Positions 6,921 to 13,508 are shown, counted from the first letter of the stretch. The stretch: DNA of 13,508 nucleotides from CAYJXJ01 sp964374095 (GCA_964374095.1 CAYJXJ010000130.1:1-13508); one strand, 5' to 3'. Notes: generated by a model from the letters alone, not told the origin. Made by a program: numbers and translations.

Positions 6921-6943
6921 TCTACATGTCTGGCACCGACCCC
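6918..6943 (-). repeat. possible third REP-like element overlapping the thpR stop
   Basis: On the minus strand this begins GGGGTCGGTGCCAGACATGT, resembling the prc-flanking repeats in order (GGGG, GGT, CA, ACAT, T) but needing gaps to align. The thpR stop codon (TAG, 6924-6922) lies inside it, so the last residues of ThpR (SVPDM) are encoded by the repeat. The pieces CGGTGCCAG and GTAGAACT also occur in the same order at the window start, separated there by the 10-38 palindrome. Confidence 0.35.
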
Positions 6944-7509
6944 GCGCGCAATCGCGCCTCGCGCAGGACCGTGTAGGACGGCCCGGGCGCGGACAGCCGG
7001 CTTTCGATCAGGAGCAGGCGTTCGACCGTGAGTTTCGGGATCCCGAGGTCGCGCTCCGCGAGGCGCTCGACCTGCGCCTTCAGCCGTCCCAACCCCGAAG
7101 GCCCCCTCATGCGCCCCAGGGTCAGGTGAGGCGTGAACTCGCGTCCTTCCTCAGGCAACGGAACGTTCTTTCCACGCAGGGCCGCGCCGAGGGCTTGCGT
7201 GATTTCCGACAAGGCGGGCCCTCCCTCATCCGCCCCGATCCAGATCACGCGCGGACGTTTCCAATCCGGGAAAGCTCCGAGCCCCGATAGCCGCAGCCCG
7301 AACGCCGGCCGGTCCTCTGCCGCCTCCCGCATGGCCGCGCCGACGGCCTCCACGACTCCTGGCTCCAGGTTTCCCAGGAACTGGAGGGTCAAATGGAACT
7401 GCTCGGGCCGAACCCACTTGAAATCCGCGCCCGTGGAGCGAAGCTCGCGCAGAAGATTGCAGAGGCTTTCCTCGGCCGCTTGGACCGAAACGGCGATGAA
7501 CAGCCGCAT
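6922..7509 (-). CDS. thpR: RNA 2',3'-cyclic phosphodiesterase (2H family)
   Basis: The 195-residue product is a typical 2H phosphoesterase of the LigT/ThpR group. This enzyme opens 2',3'-cyclic phosphate ends of RNA and can show 2'-5' RNA ligase activity in vitro. Both catalytic H-x-T motifs are present: HLTLQFLG (His39, Thr41) and HLTLGRM (His128, Thr130), with the family N-terminus MRLFIAVSV and the central FPDWKRPRVIWIG. The length is normal for the family. The protein is cytoplasmic. ATG 7509 has no Shine-Dalgarno, but an extended -10 (TGG then TATTAT, 7522-7517) lies seven bases upstream, which suggests a leaderless message. The last few residues seem to derive from a REP-like sequence. 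The divergent gene starts 38 bp away. Confidence 0.93.
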   Translation of the reverse strand: MRLFIAVSVQAAEESLCNLLRELRSTGADFKWVRPEQFHLTLQFLGNLEPGVVEAVGAAMREAAEDRPAFGLRLSGLGAFPDWKRPRVIWIGADEGGPALSEITQALGAALRGKNVPLPEEGREFTPHLTLGRMRGPSGLGRLKAQVERLAERDLGIPKLTVERLLLIESRLSAPGPSYTVLREARLRAGSVPDM

Positions 7510-7547
7510 GATCGGGATAATACCAGAAAAGATGTAAGATCAGACCC
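7510..7547. promoter_or_regulatory. compact divergent promoter between thpR and the lipoprotein gene
   Basis: Only 38 bp separate the two divergent start codons. Leftward, TGG-TATTAT (-10 at 7522-7517) ends seven bases before ATG 7509. Rightward, TAAGAT (7535-7540) ends seven bases before GTG 7548. Neither start has a Shine-Dalgarno. The matched spacing suggests that both genes are transcribed as leaderless mRNAs from back-to-back promoters. Any -35 boxes would lie over or beyond the opposite -10, and none matches consensus. Confidence 0.5.
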
Positions 7548-7988
7548 GTGCTTCGGACGATTCTGCTTCTGGTCGTGCTTCCTGTAGGAATGCAGGCCTG
7601 TTCCTGGCTGAGCTTCCAAAGACCCATGACCCATGAGGAGGGCAGGGTCGAAGCGGAGGTTCGCTCCTACTACCGGGACGTCCAGAAGGCCTTCTCCGCC
7701 CGCGATCCGCAGGCCCTGGCCGCGCTTTTTGACCCCGCGATCACCCAGCCGATGACGCATGGCCAGATCCTGGACTGGGGCCGCAAGTTCTACGGTGAAA
7801 ACTCCGAGGTGCGTTTTCACATCGACAAGCTCGACGTCCGGGACCTGGGGCCGGGCCGCGCGGTGGTCAATCTGCGCTACCACGTGACCACCAAGGACAA
7901 TAAGGCTGATTTCGGGGGAGCCGAGATCGACACCTTGGTCCGGCGCGGCGGGAAGTGGCTGATGACGGAATGGGAGAAAGTGCCGTGA
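7548..7988 (+). CDS. NTF2-like (SnoaL/DUF4440-type) lipoprotein
   Basis: The 146-residue product starts with a hydrophobic signal (LRTILLLVVLPVGMQAC) ending in a probable lipobox, with Cys18 as the lipidated residue. The lipobox is imperfect (Met at -3). The mature part reads as a small cone-shaped NTF2-like domain. It has an N-terminal helix (VRSYYRDVQKAFSARDPQAL), then LFDPAITQPM, then strands ending VDTLVRR-like EIDTLVRRGGKWLM and TEWEKV. Such domains bind small ligands or act as accessory domains; no catalytic residue can be assigned here. The GTG start lacks a Shine-Dalgarno and probably begins a leaderless transcript. Fifty-five bases with a hairpin separate it from the D-aminoacyl-tRNA deacylase gene, which could lie in the same operon. 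Confidence 0.75.
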   Translation: MLRTILLLVVLPVGMQACSWLSFQRPMTHEEGRVEAEVRSYYRDVQKAFSARDPQALAALFDPAITQPMTHGQILDWGRKFYGENSEVRFHIDKLDVRDLGPGRAVVNLRYHVTTKDNKADFGGAEIDTLVRRGGKWLMTEWEKVP

Positions 7989-8028
7989 GGGCGAGCGGCC
8001 GGCAGGCCGCACGTCCTCGCGGCCCTCG
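7987..8028 (+). other. nested GC-rich hairpin between the lipoprotein gene and dtd
   Basis: GAGGGC (7987-7992) can pair with GCCCTC (8022-8027), enclosing a second perfect stem GCGGCC/GGCCGC (7995-8000 with 8005-8010, loop GGCA). It overlaps the lipoprotein stop and ends at the dtd ribosome binding site. There is no T-run. It may attenuate or stabilise the message rather than terminate it. Confidence 0.35.
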
Positions 8029-8043
8029 GGGAGGGCGTTGGCC

Positions 8044-8496
8044 GTGAGGGCCCTGGTCCAGCGGGTCTCCTCCGCGTCCGTGTCCCTGCCCGGCGGCGAG
8101 CGCCGCGGGATCGGACGAGGGTTGCTGGTTTACCTCGGCGTGGGAAAGGGCGACACCCCCGACATGTGCCGCAAGCTCGCCGACAAGGTCGCGGAGCTGC
8201 GCATATTTTCCAACGCCGCTGGCAAGTTCGACCGGTCCCTGCTCGATGCGGGAGGGGAGGCCCTGGTGGTGTCCCAATTCACGCTCTACGGCAATCCCTG
8301 GGAAGGCCGCCGCCCCGATTTCACGGCCGCGGAGCGCCCCGAGGCGGCCGTGGGATTATACGACGTGTTTGTCGACGCCCTGCGCTCCCGCGTCCCGCGG
8401 GTCAAGACCGGGGAGTTCGCGGCCCATATGAACATAGAGTCGGTCAATGACGGCCCCGTGACCCTCCTGCTGGACCTACCGGCCCAAAGGCCATAA
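8044..8496 (+). CDS. dtd: D-aminoacyl-tRNA deacylase
   Basis: The 150-residue product matches the DTD family, which hydrolyses D-aminoacyl-tRNA (and glycyl-tRNA-Ala) to protect translation. It begins with the family N-terminus MRALVQRVSSASV. It carries the two active-site signatures, SQFTLYG (77-83) and NDGPVT (135-140, the Gly-cisPro motif), and has near-usual length. GTG 8044 is chosen over an upstream TTG (8038) because it gives the conserved N-terminus and has a strong Shine-Dalgarno GGGGAGGG (8028-8035) eight bases before it. The protein is cytoplasmic and works as a dimer in known members. It lies between two genes for exported proteins on the same strand, an unremarkable housekeeping location. 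Confidence 0.95.
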   Translation: MRALVQRVSSASVSLPGGERRGIGRGLLVYLGVGKGDTPDMCRKLADKVAELRIFSNAAGKFDRSLLDAGGEALVVSQFTLYGNPWEGRRPDFTAAERPEAAVGLYDVFVDALRSRVPRVKTGEFAAHMNIESVNDGPVTLLLDLPAQRP

Positions 8497-8537
8497 GACC
8501 CATTGAGCGGAATCAACCGCAAGCGTTGACGCGTGTC

Positions 8538-9173
8538 ATGGGAGCGGCGGAGCGGGTGGGGTATGCTTTCATTGTGGGCATCAACCTTTCCCTGGCGGCC
8601 GGCGCGGCGCTTCTGGCGTCCATGCCCGCGGCCGCGGCCCAAGTCCAGAGCCGGATCGCCTTCCCGGGCCCTTCAGCGCCCGTGCGGATAGGCCTTCCCT
8701 GGAGGCCCGCCCCGGTCCTATCGATCGGCGCGCCCGCGATCCGGCTCCCCTCTCCGTCCATGCCGATCGTGGCGGTTTCTCCCCGCATCGATCCCGTGAC
8801 CCCCATCACCATGCCGCCGGTCATCGTCCCGCCCCGCGGGATCGAGCGCATCGTGATCGCCGAGGTGGGCGTGGAGCTTCCTGCGATCCAACCCGCCTCC
8901 CCGAAGCGCCTGCCGGGAGCGGCGGGCGCGGCCGCCCCCAAGGTCGACCTGAAGGGCCTGGATATCGCCCTAGCGTCGATTCAACTGGGAGCCCTATTCG
9001 ACAACTCCGGAACAAAGGACCCGGCGCCGGTCGTGACGCCGGCCAAGTCCCCGGAACCCTCCCAGCCCCTGCCGGCCCCGAGCCGGCCCTACCGTCGCGA
9101 GCGTCCGATCACTTTGCCGGAATCCGATCTTGAGGACGAGATCGGCATATCGCCCCTCCTCGATCCGCGTTAA
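8538..9173 (+). CDS. Pro-rich exported protein of unknown function
   Basis: I do not recognise a characterised family. From ATG 8538 it has 211 residues; TTG 8526 and GTG 8574 are alternatives, and none has a Shine-Dalgarno. Residues 1-34 look like a signal peptide ending in MPAAAAQ. The mature part is rich in Pro, Ala, Val and Ile, with repeated short strand-like pieces such as IRLPSPSMPIV, PVTPITMPPVIVPP and IVIAEVGVELP. A helix-like DIALASIQLGALFDNSG then leads into a disordered Pro-rich tail and an acidic end (ESDLEDEIGISPLLDPR). The layout (signal, Pro/Val-rich segment, short helix ending LFD) resembles the N-terminal 160 residues of the exported kinase-like protein, as if this were the same leader without an enzyme domain. 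It could be a surface or secreted structural protein, or a decayed relic. Codon structure and neighbours support real coding. Confidence 0.6.
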   Translation: MGAAERVGYAFIVGINLSLAAGAALLASMPAAAAQVQSRIAFPGPSAPVRIGLPWRPAPVLSIGAPAIRLPSPSMPIVAVSPRIDPVTPITMPPVIVPPRGIERIVIAEVGVELPAIQPASPKRLPGAAGAAAPKVDLKGLDIALASIQLGALFDNSGTKDPAPVVTPAKSPEPSQPLPAPSRPYRRERPITLPESDLEDEIGISPLLDPR

Positions 9174-9201
9174 GCCGGCTCCATCAGCGGTTCCGGACCG
9201 A

Positions 9202-9603
9202 CTAGCCGCTCTTGGGCCCCTCGTAGACGCTGAGGACGTTGCCGTCCGGATCGCGCACGTCGGCGGCCCAGGCCCCCGGGTGAACTTCGTGGGGCTCCGC
9301 GACCGTGGCCCCCGCCTTTTTCAAGGAAGCGACGATGTCCTTGATCGCGCCGACATGGAGTATGAGCGAACCGTTGGCGGGGTAGGGGTCCTTCTTGGCA
9401 CGGTGGAGGCAGAGGGCGTGGCCTCCCAGGTTGAACTCGGTCCAGTCCTTGCTCTCATGGGCGGGCTTGAGTCCCAGGCGGGAGGAGAACCATTCGATCG
9501 ACTTCTTCATGTCTTTGACGTAGTACATCGTGCCGTAAGTCCCGAGAATCTTGCCGGACGTGGCCGGCTCCGTCTTATCATCCTTCGCTGCGGTCTTGGC
9601 CAT
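9202..9603 (-). CDS. glyoxalase/bleomycin-resistance (VOC) fold protein
   Basis: The 133-residue product shows the paired beta-alpha-beta-beta-beta modules of the vicinal oxygen chelate superfamily. Visible pieces are TYGTMYYVKDMKKSIEWFSS followed by RLGL (module 1), FNLGGHALCLHRA, SLILHVGAIKDIVASLKKAG (module 2) and the classic end DPDGNVLSVYEG, whose Glu is a usual metal ligand. The first 17 residues are charged and probably flexible. The substrate cannot be assigned from sequence; members act as lyases, dioxygenases or binding proteins. ATG 9603 is preceded by a strong ribosome binding site that overlaps the stop of the upstream beta-propeller gene, implying translational coupling. The gene ends 28 bp from the convergent Pro-rich protein gene. 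Confidence 0.85.
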   Translation of the reverse strand: MAKTAAKDDKTEPATSGKILGTYGTMYYVKDMKKSIEWFSSRLGLKPAHESKDWTEFNLGGHALCLHRAKKDPYPANGSLILHVGAIKDIVASLKKAGATVAEPHEVHPGAWAADVRDPDGNVLSVYEGPKSG

Positions 9604-9607
9604 GCTC

Positions 9608-9613
9608 CCTCCT
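9608..9613 (-). promoter_or_regulatory. ribosome binding site of the VOC gene, overlapping the upstream stop
   Basis: AGGAGG on the minus strand lies four bases before ATG 9603. Its first two bases are shared with the TAG stop (9614-9612) of the beta-propeller gene. A terminating ribosome could reinitiate here. Confidence 0.7.
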
Positions 9614-10469
9614 ACCTGACGATATAAGCCGAAACGATATTCTCCTTCATGCGCGGCAGAATGAGGAGCTTGCGATCCGGCACCCAGCCGAAGTCGGCGC
9701 TGCCCTGAAAGCCGCGGCCGAGCACCTCCGCGCCCTGGCTTGTGACGCGCATGACCTTGCCCGCCACCCAGTCCGAGACCAGCCATTCGCCGCGGGGGCC
9801 GAGTTCCAGGCCGTCGAGATTGCCGAGCGGATTGGTGGCGCGCGATATCGCCTTGCTCTTCAAATCCAGGACGTAGAGCTTGCCCGCGGTCTTGGTCGTC
9901 CAATCCTGCGTGTAGCCCCAGGACGCCACGTGCAATTCGTTCTGATGGACCGCCAGGCCGTTGGGCGAGCCCAACTCCGGGCCCTCGGCGAACACGGTCA
10001 CTTTCCCCTTGGGGGTCATATGATAAATCCGGCTGCCGAGGGTGTCGCTGACATAGACATTGCCCTGGGAATCCGTCGCCACGTCGTTGAGCATGCGCGC
10101 CCCGGGCGCGGAGATGCGCCGCAAGACGACGCCGGTCTTGATCGACACCGCCACGATGTCGTCGATGTCGGCCACGTAGAGGACGTCCTTGTGCGCGCGC
10201 AGGCCCTTGGGGGCGTTGAGGCCCGAGACCCACTGGGCGCCGTGGACCTTGCCCTCGAGGTCGGCCTTCATGATCCAGCCCTTGCCGTCCCTGGCGCCGG
10301 AGTCTCCCGCCACGTTGGAGATGAACAGAAACTTCGAGGACTTGTCGAAGTAGGCGCTCTCGGGCTGGGCCAACCCCTCGCGGATCTCCCAGACGGGCTC
10401 GCCGAAAGGCTCGGCCGCCGCCGGCGGCGGGACCAACGCCGCGAGGGCGACCAGAACAGAAAGCCTCAT
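9612..10469 (-). CDS. exported SMP-30/NHL-like beta-propeller protein
   Basis: The 285-residue product begins with a signal peptide (RLSVLVALAALVPPPAAAE, cut about residue 19). The mature protein is built of repeated four-stranded blades: NAPKGLRAHKDVLYVADI (85-102), LNDVATDSQGNVYVSDTL (127-144), SPNGLAVHQNELHVASW (168-184) and LDGLELGPRGEWLVSDW (218-234). These resemble the SMP-30/gluconolactonase/LRE-like and NHL propellers. The conserved Asn-Asp (128-129) and Asn170-Gly sites match metal- or substrate-binding positions of that fold. A lactonase activity is possible but not proven; many such proteins only bind. Length is normal for a six-bladed propeller. ATG 10469 has GGAAG five bases upstream. 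It is the first gene of a two-gene unit with the VOC protein. Confidence 0.82.
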   Translation of the reverse strand: MRLSVLVALAALVPPPAAAEPFGEPVWEIREGLAQPESAYFDKSSKFLFISNVAGDSGARDGKGWIMKADLEGKVHGAQWVSGLNAPKGLRAHKDVLYVADIDDIVAVSIKTGVVLRRISAPGARMLNDVATDSQGNVYVSDTLGSRIYHMTPKGKVTVFAEGPELGSPNGLAVHQNELHVASWGYTQDWTTKTAGKLYVLDLKSKAISRATNPLGNLDGLELGPRGEWLVSDWVAGKVMRVTSQGAEVLGRGFQGSADFGWVPDRKLLILPRMKENIVSAYIVR

Positions 10470-10556
10470 GGGTCTCTTCCCGTGCCCATCGGCGCCCTTC
10501 CAATAGACTCGGTCATATTCGAGAGTGTAGCAAACACGCCCAGGACTGGGAAGCGG

Positions 10557-10574
10557 GTGGGAGCGAACTCCCGC
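10557..10574 (-). terminator. hairpin after the REC-histidine kinase gene
   Basis: On the minus strand, GGGAG-TTCG-CTCCC forms a tight stem with a UUCG-type loop, extendable by a G-U and a G-C pair, three bases after the TAG stop (10580-10578). No run of T follows, so it is a weak intrinsic terminator candidate. It might equally protect the mRNA 3' end. Confidence 0.35.
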
Positions 10575-10577
10575 GGG

Positions 10578-11726
10578 CTAGACGGCCTTCATCGGCAGGA
10601 AAACGTGAAACGTGCTGCCGGCCGACGAGCTCTCCACCGTGATGCTGCCGCGATGGGCCTCCACGATGCCCTTGACGATGGCCAGTCCCAGGCCCAGCCC
10701 CCCGACCTTGCGGGTCATGAAGTCCGCGGCCTGCCAGAAATCCTCGAAAATCTTGGGAAGCACCGCGGGATCGATGCCCTCGCCCGCGTCGGAGACCCAG
10801 ACATGGGCCATGCCCGCCTCCTCGGCGCAGCGCACCCGCACGATTCCCTGGGGACGGTTGAACAGCGCCGCGTTGAGCACGAGATGCTTGAAAGCGGTGA
10901 GGAGTTGATCCGGGTCGCCCTCCAGGATCGGGCCGGCGGAGGGCAGGTCGAGCTCCACCGTGAGGGCCTTCTCCCGGCACACGCCGGCGCAGAGCTCGGC
11001 GGCGCTCCGCGCGAGCGCCCCGATGTCGACGGGGGCCTTCCTTAATGCGACCTCGCCGCGGGCCAGTTCCGCGAAGAGGAGCAGGTCGTTGATGACGGCC
11101 CCAAGCCGGTGCGCCGCGGCCTCGATCGAGTCGAGGCGATCGCCGTGGCGCTTGGGATCGGTCTCCAGGCGCGCCACGGAGAGCATCCCGCGAACGACCG
11201 TCAGGGGCGTGCGCAGCTCATGGCCCACCCGGGCGAGGATCGCCTCCTTGACGCCTTCGGCGCGGCGCAGTTCCCGGTAGGCGGCCTCGAGCTCGGCGCG
11301 CAGGGATTTCTCGGCGTTCAGGGCGTCGGCGATCTGGCGCTTCTCCCAGCAGCGGTTGACGCAGGTGGCCAGGACATCGAGATCCACGGGCTTGGTGAGG
11401 TAGTCGTAAGCGCCGGCCTTGAGGGCGGCCACCGCTCCTTCGAGTTCCGGAGCCCCGGTCAAGACGATGACGTCGATCTTGGGGAAGCGGCGCTTCAAGT
11501 GCGAGTTGAGTTCCAGGCCGTCCATCCCGGGCATGCGCACGTCGGTGAGGACCATGTCGTAGCCGCCCGACAGCGCCAGGATCCGGTCGAAGGCCTTGCG
11601 TCCGTCCTGGAGGACGTCGACGTCGAAGCCCCTGCCGGTCAGGAAGCGCCGGCAAACGTCGAGGATGGAAGGCTCGTCGTCGACGATCAGGATCCGGCCC
11701 ACTAGCGGACGGAAGGCCGCCGGCAC
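10578..11726 (-). CDS. response-regulator receiver fused to a histidine kinase
   Basis: The 382-residue product has an N-terminal receiver domain (about 10-125): acidic pocket VDDE (15-18), phosphoacceptor Asp62 in VLTDVRMPGMDG, Thr90 in VLTG and Lys112 in LTKPVD. A short coiled coil (130-158) leads to a HisKA dimerisation domain with His169 in GHELRTPLT. The HATPase domain has Asn285 (LVLNAALFN), DAGEGIDP (313-320) and GGLGLGLAIVKG (342-353). All catalytic residues are present. There is no membrane segment, so it is cytoplasmic. It would receive phosphate on the receiver and then control its own kinase; there is no DNA-binding output. GTG 11726 has GGAAGG six bases upstream. It starts 35 bp after the PAS-GAF kinase gene on the same strand and is probably its partner. 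Confidence 0.92.
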   Translation of the reverse strand: MPAAFRPLVGRILIVDDEPSILDVCRRFLTGRGFDVDVLQDGRKAFDRILALSGGYDMVLTDVRMPGMDGLELNSHLKRRFPKIDVIVLTGAPELEGAVAALKAGAYDYLTKPVDLDVLATCVNRCWEKRQIADALNAEKSLRAELEAAYRELRRAEGVKEAILARVGHELRTPLTVVRGMLSVARLETDPKRHGDRLDSIEAAAHRLGAVINDLLLFAELARGEVALRKAPVDIGALARSAAELCAGVCREKALTVELDLPSAGPILEGDPDQLLTAFKHLVLNAALFNRPQGIVRVRCAEEAGMAHVWVSDAGEGIDPAVLPKIFEDFWQAADFMTRKVGGLGLGLAIVKGIVEAHRGSITVESSSAGSTFHVFLPMKAV

Positions 11727-11761
11727 CGATGGCCTTCCGGATATGCATTGGCCGTCATGTG

Positions 11762-13414
11762 TCAGGTTCCCGGCGGGATGGGCAAGGAGACCCGGAACGT
11801 CGTCCCGCGGTCCACCTCGCTCTCCAACGAGATCATGCCCCCGTGGCGCTCCACGATGCCCATGCAGACGTAGAGCCCCAGCCCCGTCCCTTGCCCCGGC
11901 TCCTTGGTCGTGAAGAACGGCTCGAAGAGCCGCTCGCGAAATTCCGCGGGAATGCCGGGGCCGTTGTCCTCGACCTCGGCGTGGACCCAGCCCGAGGCCC
12001 GGTTGGCGCGCGCCGTCAACCGGATGCGCCCCTTCGGCCGCCCCTCCAAGGCATGGAGGGCGTTGAGCACAAGGTTGACGAAAACCTGCTTGAGCTGGCT
12101 GGAACTGGCCTGCACCATCGGCAGACCCGGCTCGAAGTCCGTGACGATCTCGACCTGCCGGTGCCTGAGCTCGTGCTGCAGGAGCGGCAGGGTCCCCTCG
12201 AGGATCTCCGACATCGTGACGCTCGAGAACGCGGCCCGGGACGTGCGCGAGTAGCCCAGGAGATTCTGCACGATGGTCTTGATGCGCCGCGCCTCGGCGT
12301 CGATCTTGAGGAGGTCCTCCAGAAGCTCGGGGGGCGACGCGTACAGGCGCCCCATGAGCTGGGTCAGCCCGAGGATCGCCGACAGGGGATTGTTGATCTC
12401 GTGAGCCACTCCCGAGGCCAGGCGCCCCACGGCCGCGAGCTTCTCCATCTGCATCATCTCCGAGGCGAGCTGCTGCTGGCGCTCCTCGCTGCGAAACTTC
12501 ACAAAAAAGATCGCGATCCGGGGGCCGAAGTACTCCATCGCCTCGAGGTCTTCACGGCCGAAGTCCCCCTCCTTATTGATGAGCTCGACCACCCCGACCG
12601 TCCTGTCTTTGTGGGTGAGGGGATAGGCCAGAATGTTTCGCGACTCGTAGCTTGTGAGGCGGTCGACCTCGCCGTCGAAGCGCGGATCGGCGCGGGCCGC
12701 GTTGGTCATATAACAGGCGCCGGAAATGGCCACGTGCCCGGCGATCCCCCGGCCGGGCGGAATGATCAGGGGCTCGGAGAGCCCCGCGGCGAAGCGCGAG
12801 ACCAGGCCGCCCTGGGTGTCGCATTGAAATATCGTGATCCGGTCGCAGTGGAAGAATCGCGCGATGCGCTTGGCCAACTGCGGCCAGAACTCCTTGTCGT
12901 CATCCAGGGCCAGGGCCTGGCGGCTGAGGACGTAGTCCAGATGCAGGCGGTCGTAGGCTACCTCCAGGGCGCGCTTGGCGGTCTTGAGCTTCTCTTCGGA
13001 GTCGAGCCGCTCGGTGATATCGCGGATGACGAAGACCGTGGCCGCGTCCTGGCCGCCGAGGACCGCGGAGTGAGCCTCGATCTCGATGGGAAGCCGCCGC
13101 CCCTGCACGACGAGGTCGCAGCGCTGGGTCCCGGCCTTGCCGTGGAGAGCGCCTTCCAGCGGGCTATCGCTTCCCTCCAAGGCCTTGCCGCCCCGCTCCA
13201 GGCGCAGGAGCTCCGGGAGCTTGGTTCCGAGCACATCGATGTGAGGCCGTTCGGCCAGCCGGGTCAGGGCCGCGTTGCACCACTGCACCCGCCCCTCCGG
13301 GTCGGTCCAGAGGATGGCGTCCGAGATGGCCCCCAGCGCGAGCTCAAGCCGGGCGAGGGTGGCGCGCAGCTGGCGCACGAGCTCGTCGGAATCCCCCATG
13401 AAGCGGACGGTCAC
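11762..13414 (-). CDS. cytoplasmic PAS-GAF sensor histidine kinase
   Basis: The 550-residue product has a PAS domain (about 22-138: AISDAILWTDPEGRVQWCN, ending VFVIRDITER). A GAF domain follows at about 165-308 (FWPQLAKRIARFFHCDRITI, PPGRGIAGHVA, VGVVELINKEG). The kinase core comes next: H-box GVAHEINNPLSAI (His338), N-box NLVLNALHAL (Asn451), G1 DNGPGIP (483-489), F-box FEPFFTTK (497-504) and G2 GTGLGL (509-514), in the style of NtrB. No membrane segments are seen, so it should sense an internal signal, with GAF or PAS binding a small ligand. GTG 13414 follows GGGGAAG five bases upstream and is preferred over ATG 13400. A long open frame on the opposite strand is only a GC-driven shadow. It is the first gene of the pair with the REC-kinase gene downstream. 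Confidence 0.94.
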   Translation of the reverse strand: MTVRFMGDSDELVRQLRATLARLELALGAISDAILWTDPEGRVQWCNAALTRLAERPHIDVLGTKLPELLRLERGGKALEGSDSPLEGALHGKAGTQRCDLVVQGRRLPIEIEAHSAVLGGQDAATVFVIRDITERLDSEEKLKTAKRALEVAYDRLHLDYVLSRQALALDDDKEFWPQLAKRIARFFHCDRITIFQCDTQGGLVSRFAAGLSEPLIIPPGRGIAGHVAISGACYMTNAARADPRFDGEVDRLTSYESRNILAYPLTHKDRTVGVVELINKEGDFGREDLEAMEYFGPRIAIFFVKFRSEERQQQLASEMMQMEKLAAVGRLASGVAHEINNPLSAILGLTQLMGRLYASPPELLEDLLKIDAEARRIKTIVQNLLGYSRTSRAAFSSVTMSEILEGTLPLLQHELRHRQVEIVTDFEPGLPMVQASSSQLKQVFVNLVLNALHALEGRPKGRIRLTARANRASGWVHAEVEDNGPGIPAEFRERLFEPFFTTKEPGQGTGLGLYVCMGIVERHGGMISLESEVDRGTTFRVSLPIPPGT

Positions 13415-13508
13415 GATTTCTTCCCCAAGATCGTCACGGAATCAACCATTCCCCTCCACAGCGTCAAAAGTCGGTTGGATTTCGGGTCAGCGTACGCTTA
13501 GGGCGGCC

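Noticed and set aside
7982..8051. Direct repeat GCCGTGAGGGC at 7982-7992 and 8041-8051
   Set aside because: Eleven GC-rich bases, one over a stop and one over a start codon; most likely chance, although a small duplication cannot be excluded.
13471..13480. Ten bases (TCGGTTGGAT, near-copy of bases complementary to 5062-5072) shared with the sequence after prc
   Set aside because: A 10-11 base match is expected many times by chance in a window of this size.
13489..13498. Perfect 10-bp palindrome AGCGTACGCT near the right edge
   Set aside because: Palindromes of this size are expected by chance in 13.5 kb; no partner site or known operator matches it.
11729..13501. Long open frame (590 codons) on the plus strand opposite the PAS-GAF kinase
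   Set aside because: It is fully antisense to a kinase with every catalytic motif intact; the translation is rich in Arg, Gly, Leu and Glu without any recognisable domain, as expected for a GC-rich shadow frame.
1..13508. CRISPR arrays, tRNA, rRNA, phage or toxin-antitoxin genes
   Set aside because: No regularly spaced repeats, no cloverleaf or rRNA signature and no matching protein motifs were seen on either strand.

Overview
The window is GC-rich, densely coding bacterial DNA with no rRNA, tRNA or CRISPR. Gene content alone does not fix the organism. Two exported proteins (complement of 686-2713, and 8538-9173) share a signal peptide followed by a long Pro/Ala/Val-rich segment and a short helix ending in LFD. 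I associate that layout with high-GC Elusimicrobiota; this is inference from memory, and Myxococcota or a related deep lineage remains possible. Several start codons (GTG/ATG) lack a Shine-Dalgarno and sit 6-7 nt after a -10-like hexamer, so part of the genome may use leaderless transcripts.

Layout. 1-221: intergenic DNA with a near-perfect 29-nt palindrome at the left edge. 222-677 (+): a protein with two PC4/YdbC-like ssDNA-binding modules in one chain. 686-2713 (-): an exported protein with two kinase-like domains, convergent with the PC4 gene. 2859-5036 (+): a periplasmic tail-specific protease (Prc/Tsp, S41). It shares a 145-bp promoter region with the kinase gene and is bracketed by two inverted copies of a 29-nt REP-like repeat. 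5083-6000 (+): a signal-less BtuF-type cobalamin-binding protein. 6002-6706 (+): a polytopic membrane protein. 6771-6920 (-): the apparent C-terminal relic of an IS66-like transposase. 6922-7509 (-): RNA 2',3'-cyclic phosphodiesterase (ThpR), divergent from 7548-7988 (+), an NTF2-like lipoprotein, across only 38 bp.

The + genes continue with D-aminoacyl-tRNA deacylase (8044-8496) and a Pro-rich exported protein (8538-9173). On the minus strand, an exported SMP-30-like beta-propeller (10469-9612) is followed by a glyoxalase-fold protein (9603-9202), with the second gene's ribosome binding site overlapping the first gene's stop codon. The right end holds a minus-strand signalling pair: a PAS-GAF histidine kinase (13414-11762), then a REC-histidine kinase (11726-10578), with no output regulator in view.

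Most genes are housekeeping or quality-control functions (protein turnover, D-amino-acid proofreading, RNA end processing) mixed with envelope proteins. The least conventional elements are the exported double-kinase-like protein, its shared leader segment, the tandem PC4 protein, and the small repeats placed at gene 3' ends.
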